From: Lachnospiraceae bacterium
GTDB taxonomy: Bacteria > Bacillota > Clostridia > Lachnospirales > Lachnospiraceae
NCBI GenBank assembly: GCA_024405155.1
Contig: JAKSPC010000005.1
Coordinates: 31,805-95,804, forward strand
Direction: 5' to 3'
Length of the DNA: 64,000 nucleotides
This document shows positions 1-9,571 of the stretch, piece after piece. The position numbers were made by a program, and so were the translations under genes. A model generated the notes under the pieces. The model saw only the letters and a list, made by a program, of their open reading frames with translations. It was not told the DNA's origin and did not search any database. How positions within the stretch are numbered: position 1 is the stretch's first letter; each line of letters begins with the position of its first letter.

Positions 1-261
1 TCCCATCGCGTCGATGAGTGCCGTGCAGCCGCCCACTGAGTACTCCTTTTCGGTCATCTTCCCGATCTCTTTGATATCCACCCGGTCGTAGATCACTTCG
101 CTTTCATCGCTGAAAAGCACCGCGGAAACCAGCGCCTCTCCGGGCTCCTTCTTCTGCTTTTCGATCATGGCGTTGAAGCCGCCGATGGTGTCAGCCACGA
201 AATCCGCCATGGAACCGCTCCTGTCCAGGATAAAAACCATTTCTGTCAGATCTTTCTTCAT
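1..261 (-). CDS. von Willebrand factor A domain protein (3' end outside window)
   Basis: Translation from the ATG at 261 begins MKKDLTEMVFILDRSGSM, so a VWA fold with an intact DxSxS metal-binding (MIDAS) motif lies at residues 12-16. Only the first 87 codons are in the window. An AAAGGAGG-type ribosome binding site lies a few bases upstream. The VWA fold binds a divalent cation and mediates protein-protein contacts. There is no signal peptide, so it is probably cytoplasmic. It lies 80 bp downstream of a macro-domain gene on the same strand, so the two may be co-transcribed. Partner and process are unknown. Confidence 0.85.
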   Translation of the reverse strand, partial: MKKDLTEMVFILDRSGSMADFVADTIGGFNAMIEKQKKEPGEALVSAVLFSDESEVIYDRVDIKEIGKMTEKEYSVGGCTALIDAMG

Positions 262-341
262 AAAAAAATGCCTCCTTTGTTTTTGTTGATCAAAGGATAG
301 CATTTTTGAAAAAGCGTATGGTCAACCGGCAGGCGACTTTT

Positions 342-1421
342 TTAGACTCCCAGAAGTTCCTGGTCGTAATCGAACAGCGCTTCGTTGACGGCAAAAATAT
401 CGTAGTTTCCGTTCCGGATGAAATACTCAATGATCACGTCAAACAGGCTGGAACGCGAGAGGGCAAACCCCGCCTTCATCAGAAGCTCCTTCGTCTCATC
501 CAGACTGAGCTCCAGCGCGATGGCAAAAGCGCAGACCGTCTTTTTTGTGGGCTTATAGTGTTCGTCGCAGTTGATCTTGGAGAAATGGGCTTTGGAAATA
601 TTGGCCCTGTGGTAGATATCCGAAGGCTTTTCCCCGCTTTCGGCAATCTTCCTCATAAGCATCTGCTGGAAGCTTTCGTCCAGCTCCTTCGTGAGGTCCG
701 AAAGCGGCTTTCCGGGTGCCGCCATGGCGCCCGCAAACAATGGGGCTTTCCCTGCTTTCGCCGCTTTCGGTTTCTGAAGCCCGGGCATCTGCATGGGAGC
801 GGAACATATTTCCTCCTCATAAAGCGGAGGCCGCGTTGATTCGGAAAAATGCAGACTGTTCCTGCCGCGCCGCCGGTCTTCCTCCAACGCGCCCGCGGCG
901 TAGTTGTCATCAATAAACGCCTGAATATCCGCGTGCAGCTCTTTTCCCGCCGCCAAGGAGCCCTTGTCAAAGAATACCAGGTAGGCCTCCATCTCGTTTT
1001 CTTCCAGCTCTTCGGCAATGGTTTCGGCAGCGATCCTTACCGCTTCCTCGCGGGGATACCCGTAAACGCCGGCCGAGATCAGCGGAAACGCAATGGAGGT
1101 GCAGCCGTTTTTGGCGGCAAGACGCATGGATTCCCGGTAACAGGAGCGGAGGAGCTGCGGCTCCCCATGCAGGCCGTCCTTATACACCGGCCCCACCGTA
1201 TGGATCACATACTTTGCCGGCAGGCGGTATCCTTTGGTGATCTTCGCTTCCCCGGTGCCGCAGCCGTTCAAGGTCCGGCATTCCTCCAGCAGTTCCGGTC
1301 CCGCGGCGCGGTGAATGGCGCCGTCCACCCCGCCGCCGCCCAGAAGCGACTGGTTGGCAGCGTTCACGATGGCGTCCACGGCCATTTTTGTGATATCGTT
1401 TCGTACAAATGTAAGGGGCAT
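342..1421 (-). CDS. Macro-domain protein with C-terminal helical regulator-like domain
   Basis: The 359-residue product has an N-terminal macro domain (about 1-170). The [18 protein letters not shown] signature (residues 20-37) and the VIHTVGP strand are those of MacroD/YmdB-type enzymes, which bind ADP-ribose and can hydrolyse O-acetyl-ADP-ribose or mono-ADP-ribosylated protein. A charged linker leads to a C-terminal region (about 255-359) that looks like an XRE-type or other small helical DNA-binding domain. The domain call at the C terminus is tentative. It sits between a PPOX-fold gene (49 bp upstream) and a VWA gene (80 bp downstream), all leftward, so an operon is likely. Confidence 0.85.
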   Translation of the reverse strand: MPLTFVRNDITKMAVDAIVNAANQSLLGGGGVDGAIHRAAGPELLEECRTLNGCGTGEAKITKGYRLPAKYVIHTVGPVYKDGLHGEPQLLRSCYRESMRLAAKNGCTSIAFPLISAGVYGYPREEAVRIAAETIAEELEENEMEAYLVFFDKGSLAAGKELHADIQAFIDDNYAAGALEEDRRRGRNSLHFSESTRPPLYEEEICSAPMQMPGLQKPKAAKAGKAPLFAGAMAAPGKPLSDLTKELDESFQQMLMRKIAESGEKPSDIYHRANISKAHFSKINCDEHYKPTKKTVCAFAIALELSLDETKELLMKAGFALSRSSLFDVIIEYFIRNGNYDIFAVNEALFDYDQELLGV

Positions 1422-1470
1422 ATGTTATCCCGGTTCCTTTCTGCTCTTTTGTTTCACAAACAAGCGAGAC

Positions 1471-1863
1471 TCAGAAACAGATCTCCACGGGTGCTGCGGT
1501 AAAGGATGCGATCACGGCCTTTGCGGACTTGAAATACCAGATCTCCGTGTTGCCGTCATCCTCATTATACATGGCGCGCAGCTCCGGGTACGCGTCCAGC
1601 ATGTGCTTTCTGGCCTCTCTGGAGTCCAGCACCGCCATCTCACCGGAAACACGGATCCAGGTGCCGTTTACAAACGCGCAGATCTCCGCTTTGGGATTTG
1701 CATGCAGCTGCTTTGAGACCGGTTTCACCTTTCCCGTCTGGATGCAGAGCTTCCCGTCAAACACGTCCACCGTGCCAAAAGGCCGCACTCTGGGCTGATC
1801 CCCCTCGCAGGTGGCAAGAAAATATGTCTGTGCTTCCTTTAAAAAATCATACACTCTTTGCAT
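1471..1863 (-). CDS. Pyridoxamine 5'-phosphate oxidase-family (FMN-binding split barrel) protein
   Basis: At 130 residues it has the length of small single-domain PPOX-fold proteins. It shows the N-terminal pattern FLATCEGDQPRVRPFG, followed by the strand pattern LCIQTGKVKPVSKQL and the core AEICAFVNGTWIRVSGE. Such proteins bind FMN or related flavins and act as flavin reductases or unknown oxidoreductases. The substrate cannot be read from sequence. The start has a GAGG-type ribosome binding site and the gene leads into the macro-domain gene. Confidence 0.8.
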   Translation of the reverse strand: MQRVYDFLKEAQTYFLATCEGDQPRVRPFGTVDVFDGKLCIQTGKVKPVSKQLHANPKAEICAFVNGTWIRVSGEMAVLDSREARKHMLDAYPELRAMYNEDDGNTEIWYFKSAKAVIASFTAAPVEICF

Positions 1864-1956
1864 GGTGACCTCTTCTCCTTATGAATATTTTTCTTTGAAA
1901 ATACTATCTCAAAACGGCAGAAATTTCAATTCGCTCTGTCGGATAAAGCACCTTTG

Positions 1957-2328
1957 TCAACGACTACCAGTGAAAATCCATCCCGCCAATTCCATATGTT
2001 TTTTCGATGAAAATGACATTGCAATGCTGTTTTCATCGGAAATCGATGCCGTCAATATGCACAGAACTTGTTCAGTCGTTGCTACATCAGTAAGACGTTT
2101 TTTTCCATCGGGAGCAGTCATTTTCAAACCGTGACAATTTGTCACGGTTTCATTACCTTCGTCTTTCAGACGTTGTTTCAGCTTGCGCCAATAGGCTGTC
2201 GGATCTTTGCTGTCTGTCAGAACACTAACAACATCCACAACAGAAAAATACCATTCCTCTTCCGTCTCGTTCCAGGCAGTACGGATCGGTTGGTCTTCAT
2301 ACAGTTCAATTTTTTCGTTTTCTGCCAT
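1957..2328 (-). pseudogene. BRO-N antirepressor-like protein, 3'-truncated
   Basis: From the ATG at 2328 (GGGAG about 8 nt upstream; preferred over an in-frame ATG at 2367 without such a site) the protein starts MAENEKIELYEDQPIRTAWN. It continues with the BRO-N pattern EEEWYFSVVDVVSVLTDS, PTAYWRKLKQRL and TDVATTEQ. BRO-N domains bind DNA and are common in phage antirepressors. After TDVATTEQ the usual continuation is replaced by unrelated sequence and a stop, so the gene ends inside the domain. With the damaged integrase next to it, it reads as a prophage or mobile-element remnant. Confidence 0.7.
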
Positions 2329-2367
2329 GATGATATCTCCCATCTCTATATTTACAGCAGTAAACAC

Positions 2368-2493
2368 TGCCGCGGCTTATATTCATCTATTCTGTTTTTG
2401 ATTTGTTCCAAATAGCGTGGTTTAATATAAAACCCACTCGTTGAATTAACCATATAATATATTCAACGTATATTCAAGGAAAAACGTACATTT
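2368..2493. other. AT-rich intergenic spacer between BRO-N and integrase remnants
   Basis: No gene seen. The spacer is AT-rich and holds an imperfect inverted repeat, TTGAAT ... ATTCAA, around 2441-2467. Such sequence next to an integrase could be part of a former attachment region, but no core can be defined. Confidence 0.3.
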
Positions 2494-3243
2494 CTATATG
2501 CACTTGTTATATGCACTCTCAATGTCCGAATCTGCCGTGTATATATACCGCATCGTGACACTGATATTTGCATGGCCAAGTATTTGCTGGATCTGCTGCA
2601 CAGGCATCCCCCCCCTTCGCGCAAGCGTTGTTGCCAGTGTTCTGCGAAAACGGTGAGGATGCACGTTTTCCACGCCTGCTCGCTTTCCCAACTGCTTCAT
2701 AGCTTTTTCTATTCCGTTTGCTTTCATGCGTTTTCCCGGATTACCGAAAAACAGCGGTGTATTTCTTTCCGTCCGTCCCTGCAGATACTCTCGCAAATAA
2801 TATGCCGCGACATCACTGATATAGGCTATCCTTTCCTTATTTCCTTTTCCCTCGCGAATGTGTATCACCCTTTTTTCAAGATCGAGATCCATGACATCAA
2901 GGCATGAGATCTCGTTCACACGCGCTCCCGATGAAAGAAACAGTTCCAGCATGGTACGCATTTTGACAGAAGAACAGCTGATCTGCAAAATATCGATCTC
3001 CATCTGAGAAAACGGCATCCTCAATTCTTTCCGGATTTTTATGGGCTTTACTGCCAGCACCGGATTTTTCGCTATCATCTCTTCAGACATCATCCATTTG
3101 AAAAAGGCTCGAAAGCACCTCGCGGGTTTCAAGAACCGCGATGTGAGCCGGAGAGCGCATTTAGGCCTTTGCGGCTCACATGCTGAAAAAGACAAAAAAC
3201 CGTGATGTGAGCCGCTTGCGTGGTTTGATGTCATCAGGCTCAC
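2494..3243 (-). pseudogene. Tyrosine recombinase/integrase, N-terminally truncated
   Basis: Residues from about 44 onward are a good tyrosine recombinase: the end of the core-binding domain (FRAFFKWMMSEEMIAKNP), catalytic Arg in SGARVNEI, Lys in GKGNKER, the box II motif HPHRFRRT, then LGHANISVTMRYIY with the nucleophile Tyr region. The first roughly 43 residues are translated from repeat sequence (ATGTGAGCC hairpins) and do not resemble an integrase. The only start available is a GTG inside a repeat. The SAM-like N-terminal domain is therefore missing from about 3115. The gene is probably inactive and marks a mobile-element edge. Confidence 0.75.
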
Positions 3244-3404
3244 ATGTAAAAAATTATGTAAACCGTTTTGAGGCGATTTCTGCAGGATTTTTGGGAGCGA
3301 TGTGAGCCGTTAAGGGGGTCAGGGCGCCAGAGGTCCAAATCGGCAAAAATTTCCTGAGCATTTATGTGAGCCGGACACAGCTCAAACCGCTCACCGGCTC
3401 ACAT
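3141..3404. repeat. Cluster of ATGTGAGCC/GGCTCACAT inverted repeats
   Basis: Three inverted-repeat pairs and one single arm occur in 264 bp. Pair 1: ATGTGAGCCG 3141-3150 with CGGCTCACAT 3172-3181. Pair 2: ATGTGAGCC 3205-3213 with GGCTCACAT 3237-3245. Single arm: ATGTGAGCCG 3300-3309. Pair 3: ATGTGAGCCGG 3364-3374 with CCGGCTCACAT 3394-3404. Each pair encloses a 19-23 nt loop of unrelated sequence. They run into the truncated 5' end of the integrase. Protein-binding sites, recombination sites or a small palindromic repeat family are all possible. Confidence 0.8.
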
Positions 3405-3661
3405 GCCGGTTTTTTGACCTCATTCCAGGCCAATGGAAGGGCAGGAGGCCAGCCGGGAGCGCAGGAATCGAGGCCGGAAAAGACCGATCTTCATTTACTC
3501 CCTTCCTCCCCGTATTATATAGTCATAGCTGTTCTTTCCCTTTGCTGCAGAAAGCCGCTCAAAGCGGGCCTTTGACCCCTGCATCATTATAACAAAAAAT
3601 AGAAAATATTGCGATTTCATGTTATTATCACTTTATCAAAAACCAGGCAGGAAGGTGCAGA
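3405..3661. other. Intergenic region upstream of the GNAT/DUF3604 gene
   Basis: No gene is supported here. The last 80 bp before the start at 3662 are AT-rich and probably hold the promoter, but no unambiguous -35/-10 pair stands out. A GGAAGG ribosome binding site precedes the ATG. Confidence 0.3.
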
Positions 3662-6127
3662 ATGTATAATTTCCAGAAAACAAAACAGGGGCGTCCTCTT
3701 CCCATGGTGATCTCCCTTTCGGCAGATCTTTTTGAAGAAAAAGCACTTTCGCATGCAGGGGATGACTTCTCTGTACGTCCGTACCGCAGCTCAGACCGGA
3801 CGGCACGGGAAAACCTGGCCGCGGTTTCCCTCCATGAGTCTGCGGATATCACCGCGCATGCCGTGAAAACGGATCCTTCCTTCCGAAAGGACGCGATCTT
3901 TATGCTTTGCCGCGGGGATCTTTCTGTCGGAACGGTCCGGGCGGCATATCAGCCGGAATACGGCCGTGACTGCGGATATCTGACGGAATTTTTCCTTGAT
4001 CCGGATCTGTGCGATGCTCCGGCTGCTGCCTGTCTTGTCAGAGAAGCGCTGAAAAAAGTGTGGGGAACGGGGCGCAAAAAAGCGATCCTCTGTTCCTGGG
4101 ATTTCCACGTGATCGAGATCAAGGCGGCGCTTCTTGCCGGTTTTGCCCCTGCAGTGTTTTCGGACGAAAAAACAGAACAAAAAGAACGCTGGGATACGGT
4201 CCTTACCGCTCTGGGAGAAGTCCTGCCGGAAGCCGGCTATCCCGAAGTGCCGCTCCACAGCCAGCGCATCAATAAAGATAATCTGGAACGTACGGAGGCC
4301 CGTTCCCTGTGGGTCCCGGACCGCAGTCCCCGGGATACCGGAGAAAGCATGGACTGTTATGCGGACGAATCCCTGTATCATTCTGCGGAGCTTGGCACTT
4401 CAGATGCATGGCCTCTTTGTGCCGCTGCCGGTTCTTCCTGCCCGCTCACCTTTACCTATACCTGCGGGAAGCGCGAACTGCCTGCCGGGACCCGCGTCTG
4501 CTTTGCCATGCGCGGACAGAGCACTCTCGGCACGGCATTTCAGTGTGTTTCCGCTGAAGACAGTGGCTTTTTCACCATTCAGTCTGACGGATCCGCGAAA
4601 CTCATGCCCTTTTATGATCCCTCCAATGTGGCGGCAGGTTTTGTCATCGGATCCGGAAGCCTTACCGAAGGCGATACCGTTACGATAAGTGTTCGGAATT
4701 TTGACCGGACCCCCATCGCAGACACCTATGACTGCTACACGGTGATCCGTCTTCCCGGAGAAAGCGTTTCCTTCCGGCTGCCGGAACACATCGTTTTTAC
4801 AGTCCTTCCGGAAGCCTTTGACAGCATGGAAGCATTCCTTCCCATGACTTTTTCTACGGGAACCGCGCTCCCGCTTTCCGTACGCGCAAGAGACCGCTTC
4901 GACAATCCCGTGAAGGCAAACGGCAAACTTTCCGTATCCTTTTATCAAAACGACACCTTCCTTGGGGAAACCAAAGAACAGCTCCATGACGGTCACGCTG
5001 CCGTCAGTTTTCTGCCGGAAAAAGCTTTTTGTGAAGGAGACGTCCTTACCGCAAAGGTCCTGCTGCAGGCGCCGGAGGGAGCACAGTTTTCCGCTGTTTC
5101 CAACCCCTCTCTCTGCGTTTCGGCCGGCGGTCTTTACCTGGGCGACATGCATTGTCACGACTGTCACTCCGAGGCGTGGGGATACCCCGAGAACGTCTAT
5201 ACGTGGGCGCGGGATGAAAAACACATGGATTTCATTTCCCTCTCCATTCAGGCACACGGTTATCTGAGCAATGAAAAATGGGCCGTTCACAAGTATCTGA
5301 CGGAGCGTTTCAATGACGAAGGCCGTTTTGTTACCCTTCTGGCCAATGAATGGCAGCATTCCGGTTACGGCGACAAGATCATTCATTTCCTTGGCGGCGA
5401 TCAGCCCTATTTCTGTTCTCTCGACGAACGCTATAACAGTGCCGCCCGCCTTTATGAAGGCGTGCGGGCCACGGATGCCTTTATCATCAGTCATCACATG
5501 GCGTACCGGGACGGGGAATGGTGCCCCGCCACCACGTTTGAGGATCTGGAAACGGATGTGGACCGCCTGGTCGAACTGTGGAGCATGCACGGAAGTTCAG
5601 AAGGTTTTGACGATACCGACCGGCCTTTGAGACATCACACGCACAAAAACACCGCCATGGAAGCCATCAAAGCCGGGCTCCGCGTCGGTTTTACCGCGGG
5701 AAGCGATACCCACAGCGGCCGCCCGGGCGGTTCCGCAAAAGAACCTTTGGGATACTGGGGCGGCATGGTGGCTGTCTGGGCGGACAGTCTCGAAAGAAAA
5801 GATATTTTTGACGCTTTCCGTGCACGCCATACCTACGCTCTCACGGACCGGAGGATCGTGCTGAAAATGACGGTAAATGACGCCCTGATGGGTTCGGAGA
5901 TCCCGTTTGCCGAGAGCGCCCGGATCCGGATCGATGCCATTGCCCCGGAAGAGATATCCTGCATTCACCTGATGAAAAACGGCGAACTTTATGACACCAT
6001 AAAAGGCAGTGGATCTGCCATTCATCTGCAAAGAACAGAGTCTTTGACAAATGCCAGCTGCTTCCACTGCCGTATCGTAACAAAAAGCGGCTCCCTTGCC
6101 GTATGCTCCCCCGTGTGGGTGGGGTAA
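3662..6127 (+). CDS. GNAT-like domain fused to DUF3604 / PHP-like metallohydrolase
   Basis: The product has 821 residues. About residues 36-165 resemble a GNAT acetyltransferase (FFLDPDLCDAPAAACLVREA, then LLAGFAP), although the canonical acetyl-CoA loop is not clear. A beta-rich middle follows. From about residue 494 comes a DUF3604-type, PHP-like hydrolase domain, seen from GDMHCHDCHSE (about 494-504), NEWQH, ISHHMAYRDG, HTHKNT and TAGSDTHSGR (about 677). These histidines and aspartates are the expected metal ligands. Substrate is unknown. There is no signal peptide, so it is probably cytoplasmic. It is monocistronic and ends 8 bp before the convergent butyrate kinase gene. Confidence 0.75.
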   Translation: MYNFQKTKQGRPLPMVISLSADLFEEKALSHAGDDFSVRPYRSSDRTARENLAAVSLHESADITAHAVKTDPSFRKDAIFMLCRGDLSVGTVRAAYQPEYGRDCGYLTEFFLDPDLCDAPAAACLVREALKKVWGTGRKKAILCSWDFHVIEIKAALLAGFAPAVFSDEKTEQKERWDTVLTALGEVLPEAGYPEVPLHSQRINKDNLERTEARSLWVPDRSPRDTGESMDCYADESLYHSAELGTSDAWPLCAAAGSSCPLTFTYTCGKRELPAGTRVCFAMRGQSTLGTAFQCVSAEDSGFFTIQSDGSAKLMPFYDPSNVAAGFVIGSGSLTEGDTVTISVRNFDRTPIADTYDCYTVIRLPGESVSFRLPEHIVFTVLPEAFDSMEAFLPMTFSTGTALPLSVRARDRFDNPVKANGKLSVSFYQNDTFLGETKEQLHDGHAAVSFLPEKAFCEGDVLTAKVLLQAPEGAQFSAVSNPSLCVSAGGLYLGDMHCHDCHSEAWGYPENVYTWARDEKHMDFISLSIQAHGYLSNEKWAVHKYLTERFNDEGRFVTLLANEWQHSGYGDKIIHFLGGDQPYFCSLDERYNSAARLYEGVRATDAFIISHHMAYRDGEWCPATTFEDLETDVDRLVELWSMHGSSEGFDDTDRPLRHHTHKNTAMEAIKAGLRVGFTAGSDTHSGRPGGSAKEPLGYWGGMVAVWADSLERKDIFDAFRARHTYALTDRRIVLKMTVNDALMGSEIPFAESARIRIDAIAPEEISCIHLMKNGELYDTIKGSGSAIHLQRTESLTNASCFHCRIVTKSGSLAVCSPVWVG

Positions 6128-6135
6128 GCACCGTA

Positions 6136-7269
6136 TTATTTTTTCTTCCAGCCTTCCTCTTCTTCGTGCCCGTCCCAGTCAAAGCCTTCCCATACGGGAC
6201 GGCCGGGATAGGTATTGATCTCTCCCTCTCCGTTTAAGGCACGGAGAACGGCATGACACAGCGCCTCCTGCTCCATTTCGCCCGGATAGACCACGATGGG
6301 AGCGATGAAGCCGCAGTGTTCCTTTACGTAATCGATAATGTCCTGATAGCGCACCAGGCCGCCGGTCAGAAGGATGGCATCCACGTTTCCGCACAGGACT
6401 GCCGCCATTTCGCCGATGGACTTTACGACCTGGTATTTCATGGCGTTCCATACGGTGATCGCGTGGGGATCGCCGGCTTTTACCAGTGCAAATACTTTAT
6501 CCGCATCTGAAGTGCCGAAATGATCCACGAAACCGCCGGCCCGGGAGCACATTTTTTTAAGCTCCTCCAAAGTATGGCCCTCTTCCAGGAAACGGACGAT
6601 GCCCAGCACGGGCACGGATCCCAGCCTGGTGGGCGCAAAGGGACCGTCGCCGCCGGCTCCTTCCGTGGTATCGATGATCTTTCCGTATTCATGGGCTGCC
6701 ACGGTGACGCCGCCGTCAATGTGAGCCACCACGAACCGGCACTCGCTGTATTTCTTCCCCATGTTTGCGGCATGGGTCATGGCCACGGCCCGGTGATTCA
6801 GAGCGTGGAGCTGGGATCTTCTGTAAATACCTTTGATGCCGGTGATGCGGGCTTCGTCGATGAGCTGGTCGATGTTGGTGGGGTCCAGCGTATACATGGG
6901 CTTCCCGTATTTCGAGCCCAGCGCCCAGGCGCACAGCACGCCAAGCTTTGCCGCATGGTCGGAACCGCCCACGGTATGATAGGTATCCTCCACCAGGCGC
7001 TCGTCAATCACCGTCACGCCCGGTTTCTGCGGGTATGCTCCGCCGCCGCGGCCTATGAAAATATCGATGTCTTCCGGCTTCACGCCGTTCTTTTTCAGGA
7101 AATCCAGGCACACCTGTACGCGCATGGGTACCTGGTCGTTCACGTTTTCGTACTGCAGAAGTTCCGGAGCGTCATGGAATACACTTTCCGCGGCGATCTC
7201 TTTTCTGTCTTCAAATATGCTCACCTTGGTGGAGGTGGAGCCGGGGTTTATTACTAATATTCTGTACAT
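6136..7269 (-). CDS. buk: Butyrate kinase
   Basis: The protein begins MYRILVINPGSTSTKVSIFE, the acetate/butyrate kinase N-terminal phosphate-binding signature. It also has GRGGG, HIDGGVTVAAH, the TEGAGGDGPFAPTR segment and ILLTGGL. Its 377 residues suit butyrate kinases (about 355) and are shorter than acetate kinases (about 400). It interconverts butyryl phosphate plus ADP with butyrate plus ATP. The start at 7269 is chosen because GGAGAAGCA lies directly upstream; an in-frame start at 7326 would read into a repeat element. No phosphotransbutyrylase gene is adjacent. It is downstream of tex on the same strand. Confidence 0.9.
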   Translation of the reverse strand: MYRILVINPGSTSTKVSIFEDRKEIAAESVFHDAPELLQYENVNDQVPMRVQVCLDFLKKNGVKPEDIDIFIGRGGGAYPQKPGVTVIDERLVEDTYHTVGGSDHAAKLGVLCAWALGSKYGKPMYTLDPTNIDQLIDEARITGIKGIYRRSQLHALNHRAVAMTHAANMGKKYSECRFVVAHIDGGVTVAAHEYGKIIDTTEGAGGDGPFAPTRLGSVPVLGIVRFLEEGHTLEELKKMCSRAGGFVDHFGTSDADKVFALVKAGDPHAITVWNAMKYQVVKSIGEMAAVLCGNVDAILLTGGLVRYQDIIDYVKEHCGFIAPIVVYPGEMEQEALCHAVLRALNGEGEINTYPGRPVWEGFDWDGHEEEEGWKKK

Positions 7270-7285
7270 TGCTTCTCCATCTTTC

Positions 7286-7385
7286 CGCCGGCGGTACCAT
7301 GCTTCGGTGCGTGTTCGAGAGCTCACACAGCTCTCGCTTCGCTCGAAACTCGCCTCGAAGCACGCACGCTCGCAATCCGCCGGCG
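7286..7385. repeat. Nested hairpin element, copy 1 (between tex and buk)
   Basis: Outer arms CGCCGGCGG (7286-7294) and CCGCCGGCG (7377-7385) are perfect inverted repeats. The core starts TACCATGCTTCGGTGCGTG and ends GCACGC...CTCGCAATCC. It shares this core with copies at 9572 and 39494 but not the outer arms. Inside are TTCGAG/CTCGAA and a copy-specific 8-bp hairpin CGAGAGCT...AGCTCTCG. It fills the gap between the tex stop and the buk ribosome binding site. Confidence 0.9.
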
Positions 7386-7396
7386 TATAGTGTTTA

Positions 7397-9556
7397 TCAC
7401 TTCATCGTAAGGGCGATTCTTCCCTTTTTGGTATCTACGGACAGCACTTTCACGTTCACCACGTCTCCCACGTGCACTACTTCCAGCGGGTGCTTTATGA
7501 ATTTGTCGGTCATCCGGGAGATGTGCACCAGACCGTCCTGATGGACGCCGATGTCCACGAAGGCGCCGAAATCGGTGATGTTTCGCACGGTACCTTTCAG
7601 TTCCATGCCTTCTTTCAGATCTTCCATGCTCAAAACGTCGGATTTTAGGACCGGAAGGGGCATGTCTTCTCTGGGATCCCGGCCGGGCTTTTCCAGCTCC
7701 GTTAGGATGTCAGTAAGGGTCTCTGTACCGAGGCCCAGCTTTTCCGCCATGGCCTTTTTATCCGTAACTTTCGCGGAGATCCCCTTAAGTCCGCCCTTTG
7801 CGATATCCTCTCCCGAAACGCTCAGCTCCTTCATGAGCTCCTTTGCCGCCGCGTAGGATTCCGGATGCACGCCGGTCATGTCCAGAGGCTCTTTTCCGCC
7901 GCGAAGGCGCAGGAAACCTGCGCACTGCTCGAAGGCCTTGGGCCCCAGTTTCGGCACTTTGGCAAGCTCTTTCCTGCTCTTAAAACTGCCGTTTTCTTCC
8001 CGGTAGGAAACGATGTTTCCCGCCAGCGTCCTGTTGATGCCGGAAACGTACTGCAGGAGGGATGCGGAGGCGGTATTCAGGTCCACGCCCACCTTGTTCA
8101 CGCAGTCTTCCACCACGCTGTGAAGAGACTCATCCAGTTTTTTCTGGTCGCAGTCGTGCTGATACTGGCCCACGCCGATGGCTTTGGGTTCGATCTTTAC
8201 AAGCTCCGACAGCGGATCCTGCAGGCGTCTGGCCATGGAGGCAGCGCTTCTCTGTCCCACATCAAACTGCGGGAATTCTTCCGTGGCCAGCTTCGATGCC
8301 GAATACACGCTGGCGCCGGCTTCGTTTACGATGATGTATTTCACGGGCAGGCCCGATTCTTTGATAAATTCGCAGATCACCTGCTCCGACTCCCGGGAGG
8401 CAGTGCCGTTTCCCAGAGAGATGAGATCCACGCCGTATTTTTCCACAATTCTTTTCAGCTCCTGCTTCGCTTCCGAAACTCTCGACTGGGGCGGCGTGGG
8501 ATAGATCACGTTGGTGTAAAGCACCTTTCCCGTGGAATCCACCACGCACAGCTTGCAGCCGGTACGGAACGCCGGATCCCAGCCCAGTACCGTGTGCCCC
8601 GCAATGGGCGGCACCATGAGGAGCTGCTTTAAGTTTTCGCCAAACACGCGGATGGCGCCGTCTTCGGCCTTTTCGGACAGCTCGCTGCGGATATCCCGCT
8701 CGATGGCCGGGAAGATGAGCCTTTTATAGCTGTCCGCCACTGCTGCCGAAAGGGACGGCGTGGTGTATTTATTGTCTTTTTTCACGTACTGGCAGGTGAG
8801 GGCATTCACGATCTGCTCATCCGGGGCAGTCACTTTCACGGTGAGGATCTTTTCCGCCTCGCCCCGATTTAATGCCAGCACCCGGTGGCCGGGGATCTTC
8901 TTTACCGGTTCCTCGTAGCTGTAATATCCCTCGTAGACTTTCTTTTCATCCGCTGTCTCTGCTGCCGCGTCTTTGAGAGAAGACTCTATGTATCCGTGCT
9001 CAAACACGGTCTTCCGGATGACCTGCCTCAGATCCGCACGGTCGGCGATCTCTTCCGCAATGATATCGCAGGCGCCGGCAATGGCCTCTTCCGGCGTCTT
9101 TACTTCCAGGCCTTCTTTGTCACTGAGATAGGCCGCAGCGATCTCCGCAAGGGGCTTTTCGGCCGCCTCATTCCGAATGATCTCCGCAAGGGGCGCCAGG
9201 CCTTTTTCCCGGGCCGCCATGGCGCGGGTGCGGCGTTTCGGCCGGTAGGGACGGTACAGATCTTCCACTGCCACCAGCGTCTCGGCCGCTTCGATCTGTG
9301 CGCGCAGCTCATCCGTGAGCTTTCCCTGCTCCTCAATGGAGGAAATGGCCTGAGCCTTCTTTTCTTCCAGGTTGCGAAGGTATTTTAAGCGCTCGTCCAG
9401 GGCGCGCAGCTGTTCGTCGTTCAGGGAGCCGGTGACTTCCTTCCGGTAACGGGCGATGAAGGGGATGGTATTGCCCTCGTCAATAAGGCCCACGGCGGCT
9501 TCTGCCTGGGCGGGGCGGATATTCAGTTCCTGCGAGATCTTTTTGATAATGTCCAT
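7397..9556 (-). CDS. tex: Tex-family RNA-binding transcriptional accessory protein
   Basis: At 719 residues this is a full-length Tex protein. In order: N-terminal helical region with PFIARYRKEVTGSLNDEQLR; YqgF-like RNase H fold near 320-440 (GWDPAFRTGCKLCVVD, ISLGNGTASRESE); helix-hairpin-helix region (GVDLNTASASLLQYVSG, KVPKLGPKAFEQCAGFLRL); C-terminal S1 domain (LKGTVRNITDFGAFVDIGV ... GLVHISRM). Tex binds nucleic acid and affects transcription, related to eukaryotic Spt6. The gene is flanked on both sides by copies of the same hairpin element. The ATG follows an AAGGA site. Confidence 0.93.
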   Translation of the reverse strand: MDIIKKISQELNIRPAQAEAAVGLIDEGNTIPFIARYRKEVTGSLNDEQLRALDERLKYLRNLEEKKAQAISSIEEQGKLTDELRAQIEAAETLVAVEDLYRPYRPKRRTRAMAAREKGLAPLAEIIRNEAAEKPLAEIAAAYLSDKEGLEVKTPEEAIAGACDIIAEEIADRADLRQVIRKTVFEHGYIESSLKDAAAETADEKKVYEGYYSYEEPVKKIPGHRVLALNRGEAEKILTVKVTAPDEQIVNALTCQYVKKDNKYTTPSLSAAVADSYKRLIFPAIERDIRSELSEKAEDGAIRVFGENLKQLLMVPPIAGHTVLGWDPAFRTGCKLCVVDSTGKVLYTNVIYPTPPQSRVSEAKQELKRIVEKYGVDLISLGNGTASRESEQVICEFIKESGLPVKYIIVNEAGASVYSASKLATEEFPQFDVGQRSAASMARRLQDPLSELVKIEPKAIGVGQYQHDCDQKKLDESLHSVVEDCVNKVGVDLNTASASLLQYVSGINRTLAGNIVSYREENGSFKSRKELAKVPKLGPKAFEQCAGFLRLRGGKEPLDMTGVHPESYAAAKELMKELSVSGEDIAKGGLKGISAKVTDKKAMAEKLGLGTETLTDILTELEKPGRDPREDMPLPVLKSDVLSMEDLKEGMELKGTVRNITDFGAFVDIGVHQDGLVHISRMTDKFIKHPLEVVHVGDVVNVKVLSVDTKKGRIALTMK

Positions 9557-9571
9557 AGAAAAATCCTTCCG

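Noticed and set aside
306-839. Rightward open frame over the macro-domain gene
   Set aside because: No family resemblance and it overlaps a well-supported gene on the other strand.
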